Below, one piece after another: positions 43,194-51,987 of a DNA stretch of 64,000 nt. Below the pieces are notes generated by a model that did not search any database, was not told the origin of the DNA, and saw nothing but the letters and a program-made list of their open reading frames with translations. The number at the start of each line of letters is the position of its first letter. Position 1 is the stretch's first letter. The stretch comes from CAZTCJ01 sp964612085 (GTDB lineage Bacteria; Pseudomonadota; Alphaproteobacteria; JAJFIK01): contig CAZTCJ010000001.1 in the NCBI GenBank assembly GCA_964612085.1, forward strand, positions 62,001 through 126,000. Reading direction: 5' to 3'. The translations under genes were made by a program, and so were the position numbers.

Positions 43194-45380
43194 TCAGACA
43201 ACGTTCAACAAGACGTCGAACAATTCCTGGGCTGCATTCACCATGCGGGCGGACGCATTATACGCCTGCTGAAAGACGACCATATTGGCCAGTTCCTCAT
43301 CGAGATTGACGCCTTCCACTTCCGCGCGCCTGGACTCGATCTCGGTGGAGAGCGCCTGGGCCGCTTCCGCGCGCATGTCGGCGACGGAAGCACGGCTGGC
43401 GGCATCGGCGACCACCGTGGCGGCGTATTCGTCCAAAGTGCCATTGGTGGCGGCGAGACTGCCCGCGGCGGGGATGTCGAAGCGCGCGGACTGAATGCCC
43501 TGGAGCGCCAAGGCCCCCCGGTTGTCGCCGTCGCTCAGCACAATGTCGCCCACCGCCGGGGCGCCGGAGAGGTCGAGCTTGGCGAAGGCAAGCCGGGCCG
43601 GATTGGCGCTGATATCGGACAGCACGGCCATGTCCCGGGCCTGTTCCATCTGCGCCACACCGCCAACCCCGAACAGGGTGGAAAAGCTCACCCCCGTCGC
43701 GCCCCGCGCCGAACCGTCCTGGCCGACCACGAGCCGGTGATTTTCAAACCCGGCGGCAGGCGTCAAGACCAGCGCGCCATCCGCATCGAGAGCGAATGTG
43801 CCGACAGCGCCGACCGCCATGTTGAGCCCCGCCGCCAGATCGCCCACCGTGGTACCGGCAAACGCGACAGGCGCAGCCCCGTCTATCGCATAGGTCCCGG
43901 CGGTGAAATCGATGGTGATCTCGCGCGTCTGGGCGCCGCCGCCATCGACCACGTTGATCACGGTCGTGCCCGTGAAGCCGTAGGCATCGCCCGCCGTCAG
44001 GCCGGTTTCGAAGGCCGAGGGGCTTTGCGAACGGATCAAATCGTTCAGGCCGAAGACATGGGAAAAGCCGCGCCCGCCCCGGTCGCTGGGGGCCGCCGCA
44101 TCCTGAAGAAGGGCGACGCCTTCGCCGGCCGTCGCCGCGTCAATGGTCAGCACGCCGTTTGAAAAGGTCGCGCTGCCATTGGCCCCGAGCGCCGTATCGA
44201 TGGCCGTGACCACATCGCCGATGGTGGCGCCCGCGAAGGCGATCGGCGCCGCACCGTCCACGGAATAAGTTCCGGCGGTGAAATCGAGATCGATCTGGGT
44301 AACGAGCGCGCCGCTGCCATCGGTCACGGCAATGGTAGTCCCGCCCGTAAAGTTATGGGCATCGGCGGCCAAGAGACCGGTCTGGCGGCCAACCAGCGTA
44401 TTGGGCGCAGGCACGGCGGCATTATCGTTATGGGCGGCGTTGAGCGCGTCCATCACCGCGCCTCCCAGCGCGCCCACCTGGCGCGCCAGATTGGGCAGGT
44501 CCACGTCGCGCATATGCAGGAGCCCCTTGAGTTCGCCCCCCGCCAGATGACCGGTCAGATCGTCCGTATGGGTCACCTGGATCCCGGTCGAGGTGACCCG
44601 GGAGATGGTTATGGGCGGGAACTGCGTTGCAGCGGTCACCGCACCGGGGCTGTCATACTCCAAAGTCGCCTTGCTCGCCCCGACCAAGGGCACGCCATCG
44701 CGGGTCGCGACCAGAACCGACCCGTCGGCCTGGCCGCGCACGCTCAGATCGATGAACTGGCCCAGCTCCCGGATCGCGGCGTCGCGCTGATCCAACAGGG
44801 CCGAGGCATTGTTCGACTGAAACGATTCTTTCTGGATCCGTATATTGAGATCGTCGATCTGTTCGATCAGGCGGTTGGCATTGTCGATCCCTTTTTGGAT
44901 CTCCGCATCGGCATCCGTCCGCAGAGTCTGGATCTCATCGGCGATCTGGCTGAAGCGCAGCGCCATCTGGTCGAGCGCCGACAGATAGGACGAGCGCGCT
45001 ACGGCTGACGTGGGATCGAGCAGCGTCTCGGAAATGGCCGACATGGCCTCGTTGATGCGCACCGTAAGGGCGTTCTGGTCGTCAAGACCGCCGAGCATGC
45101 TCTGTATACTGTCATGAATACGCGCTTCCGTCTCATAGCGGCCGATATCGCCTTGCACGGATAAAGCCTGCTGGGCCAGGAACGTATCGGCGACGCGGCG
45201 CACATCGGCGATGGCGACCCCGGCGGGCTGGCCCGCGATGGAGATCGCCTGCTGGTCCACGACCCGGCGCACATAGCCCGGCGTATTGACATTGGAGACA
45301 TTGTTCGAGACCTGCGTCAGCGCTGCCTGATTGGTATTGAGCCCGGTCAGGGCATTGTTGAGCATCAATGTGACAGACAT
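43194..45380 (-). CDS. flgK: Flagellar hook-associated protein FlgK with repeated insert
   Basis: A 728-residue junction protein (HAP1), longer than most FlgK (about 450-650). The N-terminal rod-type motif NNALTGLNTNQAALTQVSNN begins the protein, followed by NVNTPGYVRR, and the C-terminus has the ELANMVVFQQAYNASARM segment shared by axial proteins. The extra length comes from two roughly 100-residue repeats in the middle domain, exposed on the filament junction. The ATG at 45380 has an AGGAGAAA site. The upstream region contains a sigma-54 type promoter and an inverted repeat. Confidence 0.95.
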   Translation of the reverse strand: MSVTLMLNNALTGLNTNQAALTQVSNNVSNVNTPGYVRRVVDQQAISIAGQPAGVAIADVRRVADTFLAQQALSVQGDIGRYETEARIHDSIQSMLGGLDDQNALTVRINEAMSAISETLLDPTSAVARSSYLSALDQMALRFSQIADEIQTLRTDADAEIQKGIDNANRLIEQIDDLNIRIQKESFQSNNASALLDQRDAAIRELGQFIDLSVRGQADGSVLVATRDGVPLVGASKATLEYDSPGAVTAATQFPPITISRVTSTGIQVTHTDDLTGHLAGGELKGLLHMRDVDLPNLARQVGALGGAVMDALNAAHNDNAAVPAPNTLVGRQTGLLAADAHNFTGGTTIAVTDGSGALVTQIDLDFTAGTYSVDGAAPIAFAGATIGDVVTAIDTALGANGSATFSNGVLTIDAATAGEGVALLQDAAAPSDRGGRGFSHVFGLNDLIRSQSPSAFETGLTAGDAYGFTGTTVINVVDGGGAQTREITIDFTAGTYAIDGAAPVAFAGTTVGDLAAGLNMAVGAVGTFALDADGALVLTPAAGFENHRLVVGQDGSARGATGVSFSTLFGVGGVAQMEQARDMAVLSDISANPARLAFAKLDLSGAPAVGDIVLSDGDNRGALALQGIQSARFDIPAAGSLAATNGTLDEYAATVVADAASRASVADMRAEAAQALSTEIESRRAEVEGVNLDEELANMVVFQQAYNASARMVNAAQELFDVLLNVV
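43670..44372 (-). repeat. Two divergent ~100-residue repeats within flgK
   Basis: Unit A (about 44045-44372) and unit B (about 43670-43993) both run from a FTG start through DFTAGTY, DGAAP and FAGxTxGD to FSxxFG. They share DNA similarity such as CCGGCGGTGAAATCGA. They look like an internal duplication that has since diverged. Confidence 0.8.
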
Positions 45381-45423
45381 CGGTTTCTCCTGTGCGCGCC
45401 CGTCCGCCCGGCGAAATCGCCCC

Positions 45424-45438
45424 GGCAGGATTTGCCGC
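45424..45438. promoter_or_regulatory. Inverted repeat, candidate FlbD (ftr-like) enhancer
   Basis: CGGCA-GGATT-TGCCG is a perfect inverted repeat between the flgK start codon and its sigma-54 promoter, some 70 bp downstream of the -12 box. In Caulobacter, FlbD binds GC-rich inverted repeats (ftr) placed downstream of or between the flgK and hook-operon promoters. The match to the published ftr consensus is from memory. Confidence 0.5.
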
Positions 45439-45506
45439 CCGGTCGCCTCAAAGGCTTGGATAAGCCTGCATTTTCCGGTTGGCGGCGTCCCGCGCGTCAG
45501 GAAAAA

Positions 45507-45522
45507 TGCAAGGCCGGGACCA
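45507..45522 (-). promoter_or_regulatory. Sigma-54 type promoter for flgK-flgL
   Basis: On the minus strand the sequence reads TGGTCCCGGCCTTGCA. It has the -24 GG and -12 GC exactly ten bases apart and a good TTGCA -12 box; three bases differ from TGGCACG-N4-TTGCW. It lies about 125 bp before the flgK start codon and diverges from the fliK promoter. Confidence 0.6.
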
Positions 45523-45690
45523 GTTCGCACAAGGCTCCCGGTAAACAGTCCGTAAAGATCATAACTCAAACTTTCTATAAATACTGTATACGGAAGTTTT
45601 TGCCGGATTGGCCGCGTTTTCCCCGGTCGAATTTGCCCTTCGCGATGACGTGAACACGCCGCACCGCAGGGTTTGCGCGCTTTTTCCCAA

Positions 45691-45706
45691 TGGCATCCCC
45701 CTTGCT
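45691..45706 (+). promoter_or_regulatory. Sigma-54 type promoter for fliK-flgD-flgE
   Basis: TGGCATCCCCCTTGCT fits TGGCACG-N4-TTGCW with two mismatches and the required GG-N10-GC spacing. Transcription would begin near 45717, about 30 bp before the ATG at 45747. This also rules out the in-frame ATG at 45690, which overlaps the promoter. Confidence 0.7.
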
Positions 45707-45746
45707 CCTGGCTGGACCGGATAGACCGCTGATCGGGACTCGTCAG

Positions 45747-47600
45747 ATGCAGAATGCTCACATCCTCACGACGTTATCGCCTCTCAAGCCTTTGGCCTCC
45801 GATCCAGGCAAAGCTATCTCGGTGCAGAACAGCACCACCTCTTTAGCCGCCACAGGTTTGCCGGAGGACTTCAGTACCCTGCTCACCGCACTGGCTGATC
45901 AGGCCATCCTTCCGCAGACTGAGGCAACTTCAGGCCTTCAAACGGCCCAGGCGGCGAATGGCAGTGCTTCCGGCGCGCCCCTGCCCATGGCAGCGCCAAC
46001 CGAAAAGGGCGTTCAGCCGGGCCTGCCGAAGCCCCTGCCCGGCCTGCAGATGCTGGCGCTGTCCCAGCAAGAGCCTCCGGCACCCGGAACACCTGTATTG
46101 CCCGGACCGCAACCGGCTGCCGAGCCGTTGTCGCAGATATCGACGGGTGAACCATGGGCACCAACGTCATCGGAAACCGGCAACCCGGCCGCGGCCAAGA
46201 CAGCCGTGGCGGCGGCCGCGCCCGCACAGCCCGATGGCTTTGTTGCCCCGCCTGCGGCACCGGAGCCGGGCGACCAGCACGCTTTATCCCAGGACATCGC
46301 GCCGTCCGGCGAGCTATCGCGACCCGATGCGGCAGATAAGCCGCCTGCGGATCACTCTGCATGGCCTGATGCCCAGCCCCAACAGAAAAGCCAGCCCGGA
46401 GGCGCATCAAGTCTGAGTTACGGCAGGGTCCCGCAGGAAACCGTTGAACCGGCAGCGCCGAACGGCGGATCCGAAACCAAAGGGTCCGAGCCTCAGGGGC
46501 AGATACAGGGTGCGCCCGCGCCTGCTCAAACGCCGGTTACGGAGAAACCCGTCAGCCCTGCTGATGCGCCCCCCGGTGCCCAACCGGTCCAGAAGCCGGT
46601 CCGAAATCCGATCGGCATGGACGGCACCGCGAACGCTCATAATGCAGGCATCGCCCTTGCGCCCCAGAAATCCGTCAGCGGTCCGCAACCCGGCGGTAAA
46701 CCGGCGGGTCAGGCGGCCCGGTCTGCTGCGAGCCCGGCGGACTCGACTGGAGCAGACCTGCCGGACGGGCGCGCGGATCTGTCTGAGGCGTTTGCGGAAC
46801 CGGCCCAGCCCCTCAAGGCAAAGGACACTCCGAACATCATCCGAACCCAGCCCAACGGACAGCAAGCGGGACAGCAGAGCGGACCGGCGGCAGCCGCGCC
46901 GTCCGACGCACCATCCGTGCCCGCTGCCCAGACCCGTCCGGCCCCGGCAATGCCTCAGGCGAACGGCACGGTGCAGACCGATGCCGGTGGCCCGAGCCCG
47001 GCGTCCGATCAGCCTGCGGCCACGGCTCCGCCTTCCGCTTCCCTCGACCGGCTGATGCCGACGCCTGCGCCGTTTGCCGTGGGACAGGCTGACCCCATGG
47101 CCCGCCCGGGCATGCTCTCGGCCGCTCCGGCCGGGCAACCGGTCAGCGTTCCGGCGCAGACCGCCTCGCAGGACATCGCCATTCATATGGCGCGCAATCT
47201 GGAGACCGGTCAGCGGCAGTTCGAGTTGCGGCTCGATCCCCCGGAATTGGGCCGGATCGATATCCGTATGGAAATCACCGAAGACGGCCGTGTCCAGGCC
47301 CGTCTGATTGCGGACAAACCGGAAGCACTCGACCTTTTGCGTAACGATGCCCGCGCTCTTGAGCGCGCCTTGAACGAGAGCGGCCTCAAGACCGATAGCG
47401 GCTCGCTGAATTTTTCCCTGCGCGACCAGGCCGGACAAGGCGCTCATGACCGGCCGCGCGGCCAGACCGGGGACGAAACCTTCGCGCTGACCATGGAAGA
47501 CGCCGCACCTGCCGAGGACGGCACCGATGCCGAGGCACCGCCGGAAGACATCTATGGCATGCGCATGACCAGACGGCGCGGCGTCGATCTGAAGATCTGA
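45747..47600 (+). CDS. fliK: Flagellar hook-length control protein FliK
   Basis: A 617-residue protein. The long N-terminal part (to about residue 470) is rich in proline, alanine and glutamine and poorly ordered, as expected for the molecular-ruler region. The C-terminal Flg_hook domain (about 480-565) has RQFELRLDPPELGRIDIRME, then ALERALNESGLK. FliK measures hook length and switches export specificity. The ATG at 45747 is chosen because the putative sigma-54 promoter lies just upstream. It is the first gene of the hook operon fliK-flgD-flgE. Confidence 0.9.
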   Translation: MQNAHILTTLSPLKPLASDPGKAISVQNSTTSLAATGLPEDFSTLLTALADQAILPQTEATSGLQTAQAANGSASGAPLPMAAPTEKGVQPGLPKPLPGLQMLALSQQEPPAPGTPVLPGPQPAAEPLSQISTGEPWAPTSSETGNPAAAKTAVAAAAPAQPDGFVAPPAAPEPGDQHALSQDIAPSGELSRPDAADKPPADHSAWPDAQPQQKSQPGGASSLSYGRVPQETVEPAAPNGGSETKGSEPQGQIQGAPAPAQTPVTEKPVSPADAPPGAQPVQKPVRNPIGMDGTANAHNAGIALAPQKSVSGPQPGGKPAGQAARSAASPADSTGADLPDGRADLSEAFAEPAQPLKAKDTPNIIRTQPNGQQAGQQSGPAAAAPSDAPSVPAAQTRPAPAMPQANGTVQTDAGGPSPASDQPAATAPPSASLDRLMPTPAPFAVGQADPMARPGMLSAAPAGQPVSVPAQTASQDIAIHMARNLETGQRQFELRLDPPELGRIDIRMEITEDGRVQARLIADKPEALDLLRNDARALERALNESGLKTDSGSLNFSLRDQAGQGAHDRPRGQTGDETFALTMEDAAPAEDGTDAEAPPEDIYGMRMTRRRGVDLKI

Positions 47601-47626
47601 GTGAAAGCAATCAGGACATACCGATC

Positions 47627-48292
47627 ATGGATATCACTAGCCTCAACTCTCTCAACAACGGCACGGGCAACGCCCAGGCCTCAGCCAATACGCTGTCGGA
47701 TAATTTCGATACGTTTCTGACCCTGTTGACCACGCAGCTCCAGAACCAGGATCCCCTGGAGCCGCTGGATACCGCGCAGTTCACGGAACAACTGGTCCAG
47801 TATTCCCAGGTCGAGCAGTCGATCGCCACCAATCAGAACCTGGAAACGCTCATCAGTCTGAATGCCTCGACCCAGGCCGGAACCGCCGTCTCCTATATCG
47901 GCAAGACCGTGACGGCCGAGGGCAACACCGCCGCCCTGAGCGCCGGGCAGGCAAGCTGGCGGTACGATCTGTCTCAAGGCGCAAGCGCGGTCGCCTTGAG
48001 CGTCGTCAATGGCAATGGACAGACCGTGTTCACCAGCCAGGGCGAGACGGCAGCCGGGTCTCACGACTTCGTCTGGGACGGGCAAGATGCTTCGGGGTCG
48101 GATCTTCCCGACGGTCTGTATACGCTTCAGGTAACGGCGCTCGATCAGGCGGGCAACCCCGTATCGGCGACGACCGCCATTCACGGGCCTGTCACGGGCG
48201 TGGACTTCTCAGGGCCCGAACCCGTGCTCTCGGTCGACGGCGTCACGGTCCCTGTCGGCGCCGTCCGTCTGATCGAGGAAACCGCGGCTTAA
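47627..48292 (+). CDS. flgD: Flagellar hook capping protein FlgD
   Basis: A 221-residue protein that caps the growing hook and is later discarded. The conserved N-terminal FLTLLTTQLQNQDPLEPLD motif is at about 30-48, and QYSQVEQSIATNQNLE follows. The C-terminal part has the FlgD Ig-like and tudor-like region (VWDGQDASGSDLPDGLY). It lies 26 bp after fliK. A hairpin (GCCCGC and GCGGGC, 48310-48326) in the gap to flgE may modulate the transcript. Confidence 0.95.
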   Translation: MDITSLNSLNNGTGNAQASANTLSDNFDTFLTLLTTQLQNQDPLEPLDTAQFTEQLVQYSQVEQSIATNQNLETLISLNASTQAGTAVSYIGKTVTAEGNTAALSAGQASWRYDLSQGASAVALSVVNGNGQTVFTSQGETAAGSHDFVWDGQDASGSDLPDGLYTLQVTALDQAGNPVSATTAIHGPVTGVDFSGPEPVLSVDGVTVPVGAVRLIEETAA

Positions 48293-48388
48293 CGGGCCTC
48301 GCCCGGCCATGCCCGCAAAAGGCGGGCCATCGACCCTTTGGCGACCGATTCGATGAACCGGTCCAGTTGACTGCATACGGAGTATATC

Positions 48389-49693
48389 ATGAGTTTGTAC
48401 GGTGCTTTGTTTACGGGTGTTTCGGGCCTGTCGGCCAACAGCCGCGCCCTTGGGGTGATTTCCAACAACATCACCAATGTGAACACGGTCGGCTACAAGT
48501 CGAGCGACACCCAGTTCTCGACCATGCTGGCCTCGACCACGGAAGCGAACAGCTTCTCCTCCGGCGGCGTGCGCGGTGCCCCTAAACAATTGATCGGCCG
48601 CCAGGGGCTTTTGCAGATTTCCGAATCGGCCACCGATCTCGCGGTCAGCGGCCAGGGCCTGTTCGCGGTGACCGCCACCTTGAACACGGCGCCCGACAAG
48701 ACGGAACTGCTCTACACCCGCGCGGGCAACTTTACGCAGGACTCGGAAGGCTTTCTCCGGAACTCCGCAGGCTACTATCTTCAGGGCTGGGAGCTTGACG
48801 CCAACGGCAATGTGCCCGCCAACCGGAACGATCTGAGCCCGATCAACCTCAACCAGTTGAGCGGTACCGCCTCGCCCACCACCCAGGTCAATATCCGGGC
48901 GAACCTGCAGGCCAGCGAAACCATCGAAGCCGGTTACACGGCCGGCGATGTGAACGCAGGCACCGTGACGCCCGACTTCGAGCGCACCCTGGAGATCTTC
49001 GATACCCAGGGCGGCGCCCAGCCCGTCCGGCTGGCCTTCGTCAAGACCGCCGCCAATACCTGGGCTTATGAAGTCATCTACGAAGGCAATGTCGCTAATA
49101 TCGGCGGCGCGGGCAACAACCCGATCGCCACGGGCAATGTGACATTCGACGTGGACGGAACGCTTCTAACGCCCGCATCCGGCGCCGCTGCCGTCACGAT
49201 CCCATGGGCTGCCGCCTCCGGCTTGACCCCGCAAGCCTTCAATCTGGATTTCGGCACGGTCGGGGAAGCCAATGGCCTGACCCAGTTCGACAGCGCCTCG
49301 ACCATGATTTCAAGCGGCGTTGACGGCGCCCTGTTCGGCGGTCTGACCGGCGTCAGCGTGGACGAGTCCGGAGTTGTGACCGCGCTGTTCGACAACGGTG
49401 TGCGTCGCCCGGTGTTCAAGCTGCCGCTCGCCACCTTCCAGAACCCGAACGGGCTCTCGGCGGCCAGCGGCAACGCCTATATCAGCACCGATGAATCGGG
49501 GAGCGTGACCCTGCTCGAAGCCAATACGGGAGGCGCTGGTTCCGTCGCCGCCTCGTCGCTCGAAGCATCGACCGTAGACTTGGCGGAAGAATTCACCAGG
49601 CTCATAACAACACAGCGGGCTTATTCCGCATCCACCAAAGTCATCACGACAGCGGATGAAATGCTGGATGAAATGATCCGGATCAAACGCTAA
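48389..49693 (+). CDS. flgE: Flagellar hook protein FlgE
   Basis: A 434-residue subunit of the hook. The N-terminal axial motif ALFTGVSGLSANSRALGVIS is followed by NNITNVNTVGYK. The central D1/D2 domains contain GRQGLLQISESATDLAVSGQ, and the C-terminal SSLEASTVDLAEEF helix with TTQRAYSASTKVI completes the coiled axial core. A GGAG site lies seven bases before the ATG. It ends the hook operon, followed by a clear terminator. Confidence 0.96.
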   Translation: MSLYGALFTGVSGLSANSRALGVISNNITNVNTVGYKSSDTQFSTMLASTTEANSFSSGGVRGAPKQLIGRQGLLQISESATDLAVSGQGLFAVTATLNTAPDKTELLYTRAGNFTQDSEGFLRNSAGYYLQGWELDANGNVPANRNDLSPINLNQLSGTASPTTQVNIRANLQASETIEAGYTAGDVNAGTVTPDFERTLEIFDTQGGAQPVRLAFVKTAANTWAYEVIYEGNVANIGGAGNNPIATGNVTFDVDGTLLTPASGAAAVTIPWAAASGLTPQAFNLDFGTVGEANGLTQFDSASTMISSGVDGALFGGLTGVSVDESGVVTALFDNGVRRPVFKLPLATFQNPNGLSAASGNAYISTDESGSVTLLEANTGGAGSVAASSLEASTVDLAEEFTRLITTQRAYSASTKVITTADEMLDEMIRIKR

Positions 49694-49703
49694 ATGATCA
49701 TCT

Positions 49704-49736
49704 GAGCCGTGACGGATGACATCACGGCTCTTCTTT
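49704..49736 (+). terminator. Intrinsic terminator after flgE
   Basis: GAGCCGTGA (49704-49712) pairs with TCACGGCTC (49722-49730) and is followed by TTCTTT. It closes the hook operon. Confidence 0.9.
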
Positions 49737-49781
49737 CGTACACGAAATATTCACCCATTAACAGGCTGGAAACCTTGTAAT

Positions 49782-49796
49782 TTAGCCCTATTTTAA
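49782..49796 (+). promoter_or_regulatory. CtrA-type binding site upstream of sciP
   Basis: TTAG-CCCTATT-TTAA matches the CtrA consensus TTAA-N7-TTAA with one mismatch, 51 bp before the sciP start codon. In Caulobacter sciP is activated by CtrA, so the placement makes sense. It rests on one visual match. Confidence 0.5.
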
Positions 49797-49847
49797 AGGC
49801 GAAAACCTTAGACTTCGCAGGGGTCGCGAGTTAGGGAGTAGGACGCG

Positions 49848-50129
49848 ATGGCGGAGGTCAAGAAACGGGTTGGGTATGTGATAGGGCCGGATGGCAGTCC
49901 ACTGACGGTCGCAGATCTTCCGCCAGCTAACACGACACGGTGGGTGATCCGGCGCAAGGCGCAGCTCGTCGCCGCCGTGCGGGGCGGATTGATCAGCCTG
50001 GAGGAAGCCTGCCAGCGCTACGCCCTGACGGAAGAGGAGTTTCATTGCTGGGAGGAAGCCATTGCGCGCCACGGTCTGCCGGGCCTGCGCACCACCCGCA
50101 TCCAGCAATACCGGCATCACGCGCCGTGA
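49848..50129 (+). CDS. sciP: SciP-type CtrA inhibitor (DUF1153)
   Basis: A 93-residue DUF1153 protein. GYVIGPDGSPLTVADLPPAN is near the start, then RWVIRRKAQLVAAVRGGLIS and SLEEACQRYALTEEEFHCW, forming a helix-turn-helix-like domain, with a C-terminal LRTTRIQQYRHH. In Caulobacter SciP binds CtrA and blocks its activation of cell-cycle and flagellar genes. There, too, the gene lies between flgE and fliF. An AGGA site lies four bases before the ATG. It has a terminator of its own and an upstream CtrA-like box. Confidence 0.93.
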   Translation: MAEVKKRVGYVIGPDGSPLTVADLPPANTTRWVIRRKAQLVAAVRGGLISLEEACQRYALTEEEFHCWEEAIARHGLPGLRTTRIQQYRHHAP

Positions 50130-50154
50130 CATTCCCCTGTCCATTCCGGGGGCG

Positions 50155-50190
50155 GACGGGTCGGCCACAGCATGGGCCGGCCCGTCTTTT
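50155..50190 (+). terminator. Intrinsic terminator after sciP
   Basis: GACGGGTCGGCC (50155-50166) pairs with GGCCGGCCCGTC (50175-50186), with one G-U pair, and TTTT follows. It separates sciP from the fliF operon. Confidence 0.93.
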
Positions 50191-50220
50191 ATGGGCCCGC
50201 AACGATCGCCCCGCCCTCCG

Positions 50221-50235
50221 CTAACCCGATATTTA
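50221..50235 (+). promoter_or_regulatory. Weak CtrA-like site upstream of fliF
   Basis: CTAA-CCCGATA-TTTA resembles TTAA-N7-TTAA with two mismatches and lies 60-75 bp before fliF. CtrA drives fliF in Caulobacter, so it is worth noting, but the match is poor. Confidence 0.3.
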
Positions 50236-50294
50236 CGCCGTTGAGGCAGATTTTGCCTAGCGGTGTAGCGGGTGGTTGAGTGTCAGGGGGCGGC

Positions 50295-51965
50295 GTGAAC
50301 GCGATATCGGACTTTCTCCGGTCCATAGGAACGACGCGGCTGATCGCGGGCATCGCGATCCTGTCCCTGGTCGGCGGTGCGCTGACGACGGCCATGATCC
50401 GCCTTGCCGATAAGGACATGACGGTCCTGTTCACGGATCTGGATCTGCAGGACGCCTCGCGGATTACCGAAACCCTGAAATCGGACGGCATCGACTACGA
50501 GCAGCGGGGGCAAGGCACGGTCATCCTTGTACCGAGCGACAAAGTCCTGGATCTGCGCATGCGGTTCGCGTCCGAAGGCCTGCCCGCCCGCGGGATCGCC
50601 GGTTACGAGCTGCTCGACAATCAAAGCCCGCTCGGCACCACCAGTTTCCTGCAGAACGTCAATTATATCCGCGCGCTCGAAGGCGAGCTGGCGCGCACCA
50701 TCGGGTCCCTCGATGCCGTCCGGGCGGCCCGCGTTTTTCTCAACCTGCCCAAGCGCGAACTGTTCTCCCGGGAAACCCAGCCCGCCACGGCCTCCATCCA
50801 GATCGACACGACCCACGGCACCATGACCCGCCAGCAGGTGCGCGCGGTCCAGTATCTGGTGGCCTCGGCGGTCAAGGGCCTGTCGCCGCAGCGGGTGTCG
50901 GTCATCGACGAGCAAGGCAATGTTCTCGCAAGCGGCCAGGGGGACGGGCCCGATGCGGTGGCGGGCTCCCTGGAAGAGCGCCGCCTTGCCCTGGAACGCA
51001 ATCTGCAAACCGAGATCGAACAGATCCTGCTGCGGATCGTCGGCCCGGGCAATGCCCGTGTCCGCGTCAGCGCCCAGATGAATTTCAACCGTGTCGTCGA
51101 GGAAACCCGCACCTGGGATCCGGACCGGCAGGTCGTCGTCTCGACCCGGACGATCGAAGAGTCCGCCAATACGGAAGAAGGCCGCCAGGGCAATACCGTC
51201 TCCGTCGCCAACAATCTGCCGGACGCCCAACAGGGTACGGAAGGCAGCGGCACCGCTTCGGCCGAGAACCGGCTCGATGAAACCGTCAACTATGAGAATT
51301 CCCTGACGAAGCGCACCGAAGTCCAGGAAGCAGGGCGCCTGGAACGGCTGAGCGTTGCGGTCGTGCTCAATGAGCGCACCAGCGTCGGCGAGGACGGCAC
51401 CGTCACCTATGCCCCGCGCTCCGAGGACGAGCTCAAAACCATCGACTCCCTGGTCCGCGCCGCCGTCGGGTATGATGAGGACCGGGGCGATCAGGTAGAG
51501 GTCATCAGTACGCGGTTCGCCGAAATCGATCCCCTGGACCTGACGGAAAACGACACGGGCCTGTTCGGCGCCAATGGGCTCGATATCTACCGGATCATCG
51601 AATCCGTGGCGCTCGTCCTCCTGGCCCTGATTTTCCTCTTCGCTTTGCAGCCCTTGATCAGGCGGCTGCTGTCGCCGCGCCCCTCCGCCGACAATCCGGA
51701 TACGCTGGAAGCCCAGGCCGATGTGCCGCGCTTGGCGCCCCCGGATCAAACCGGGCTCCCGGCCGACGCGCAAGGCGCCGTTCAATCCCAAAACATGGCC
51801 GCCCTGCCCGCGCCCGATGGCGAGGAGGGCGGCTCGAGCATCGACATCTCCAAGGTGGAAGGAAAGGTGAAGGAATCGTCCATCCGCAAGGTCGGCGAAC
51901 TTGTCGCTCAGCATCCGGAAGAGTCCATGTCGATCTTGAGGTCCTGGATCCATGAAACGACCTGA
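50295..51965 (+). CDS. fliF: Flagellar MS-ring protein FliF
   Basis: A 556-residue protein that forms the MS-ring in the inner membrane. One helix near the N-terminus (about 15-35) and one near 435-455 flank the large periplasmic ring-building part, which contains ASEGLPARGIAGYELLD and ATASIQID. The C-terminal tail, about 100 residues, binds FliG. I chose the GTG at 50295 because the resulting N-terminus (MNAISDFLRSIG) matches the family and an AGGGGG site precedes it; a GTG at 50280 is also in frame. It is the first gene of the basal-body operon. Confidence 0.95.
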   Translation: MNAISDFLRSIGTTRLIAGIAILSLVGGALTTAMIRLADKDMTVLFTDLDLQDASRITETLKSDGIDYEQRGQGTVILVPSDKVLDLRMRFASEGLPARGIAGYELLDNQSPLGTTSFLQNVNYIRALEGELARTIGSLDAVRAARVFLNLPKRELFSRETQPATASIQIDTTHGTMTRQQVRAVQYLVASAVKGLSPQRVSVIDEQGNVLASGQGDGPDAVAGSLEERRLALERNLQTEIEQILLRIVGPGNARVRVSAQMNFNRVVEETRTWDPDRQVVVSTRTIEESANTEEGRQGNTVSVANNLPDAQQGTEGSGTASAENRLDETVNYENSLTKRTEVQEAGRLERLSVAVVLNERTSVGEDGTVTYAPRSEDELKTIDSLVRAAVGYDEDRGDQVEVISTRFAEIDPLDLTENDTGLFGANGLDIYRIIESVALVLLALIFLFALQPLIRRLLSPRPSADNPDTLEAQADVPRLAPPDQTGLPADAQGAVQSQNMAALPAPDGEEGGSSIDISKVEGKVKESSIRKVGELVAQHPEESMSILRSWIHETT

Positions 51966-51987
51966 TCCGAAGGAGGTGATCTGATCC

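Noticed and set aside
48340..48362. Possible sigma-54 promoter just before flgE (TTTGGCGACCGATTCGAT)
   Set aside because: The -12 GC is missing at the required spacing; flgE is better served by the fliK promoter.
50248..50266. Possible sigma-54 promoter before fliF (GAGGCAGATTTTGCC)
   Set aside because: GG and GC are only eight bases apart instead of ten.
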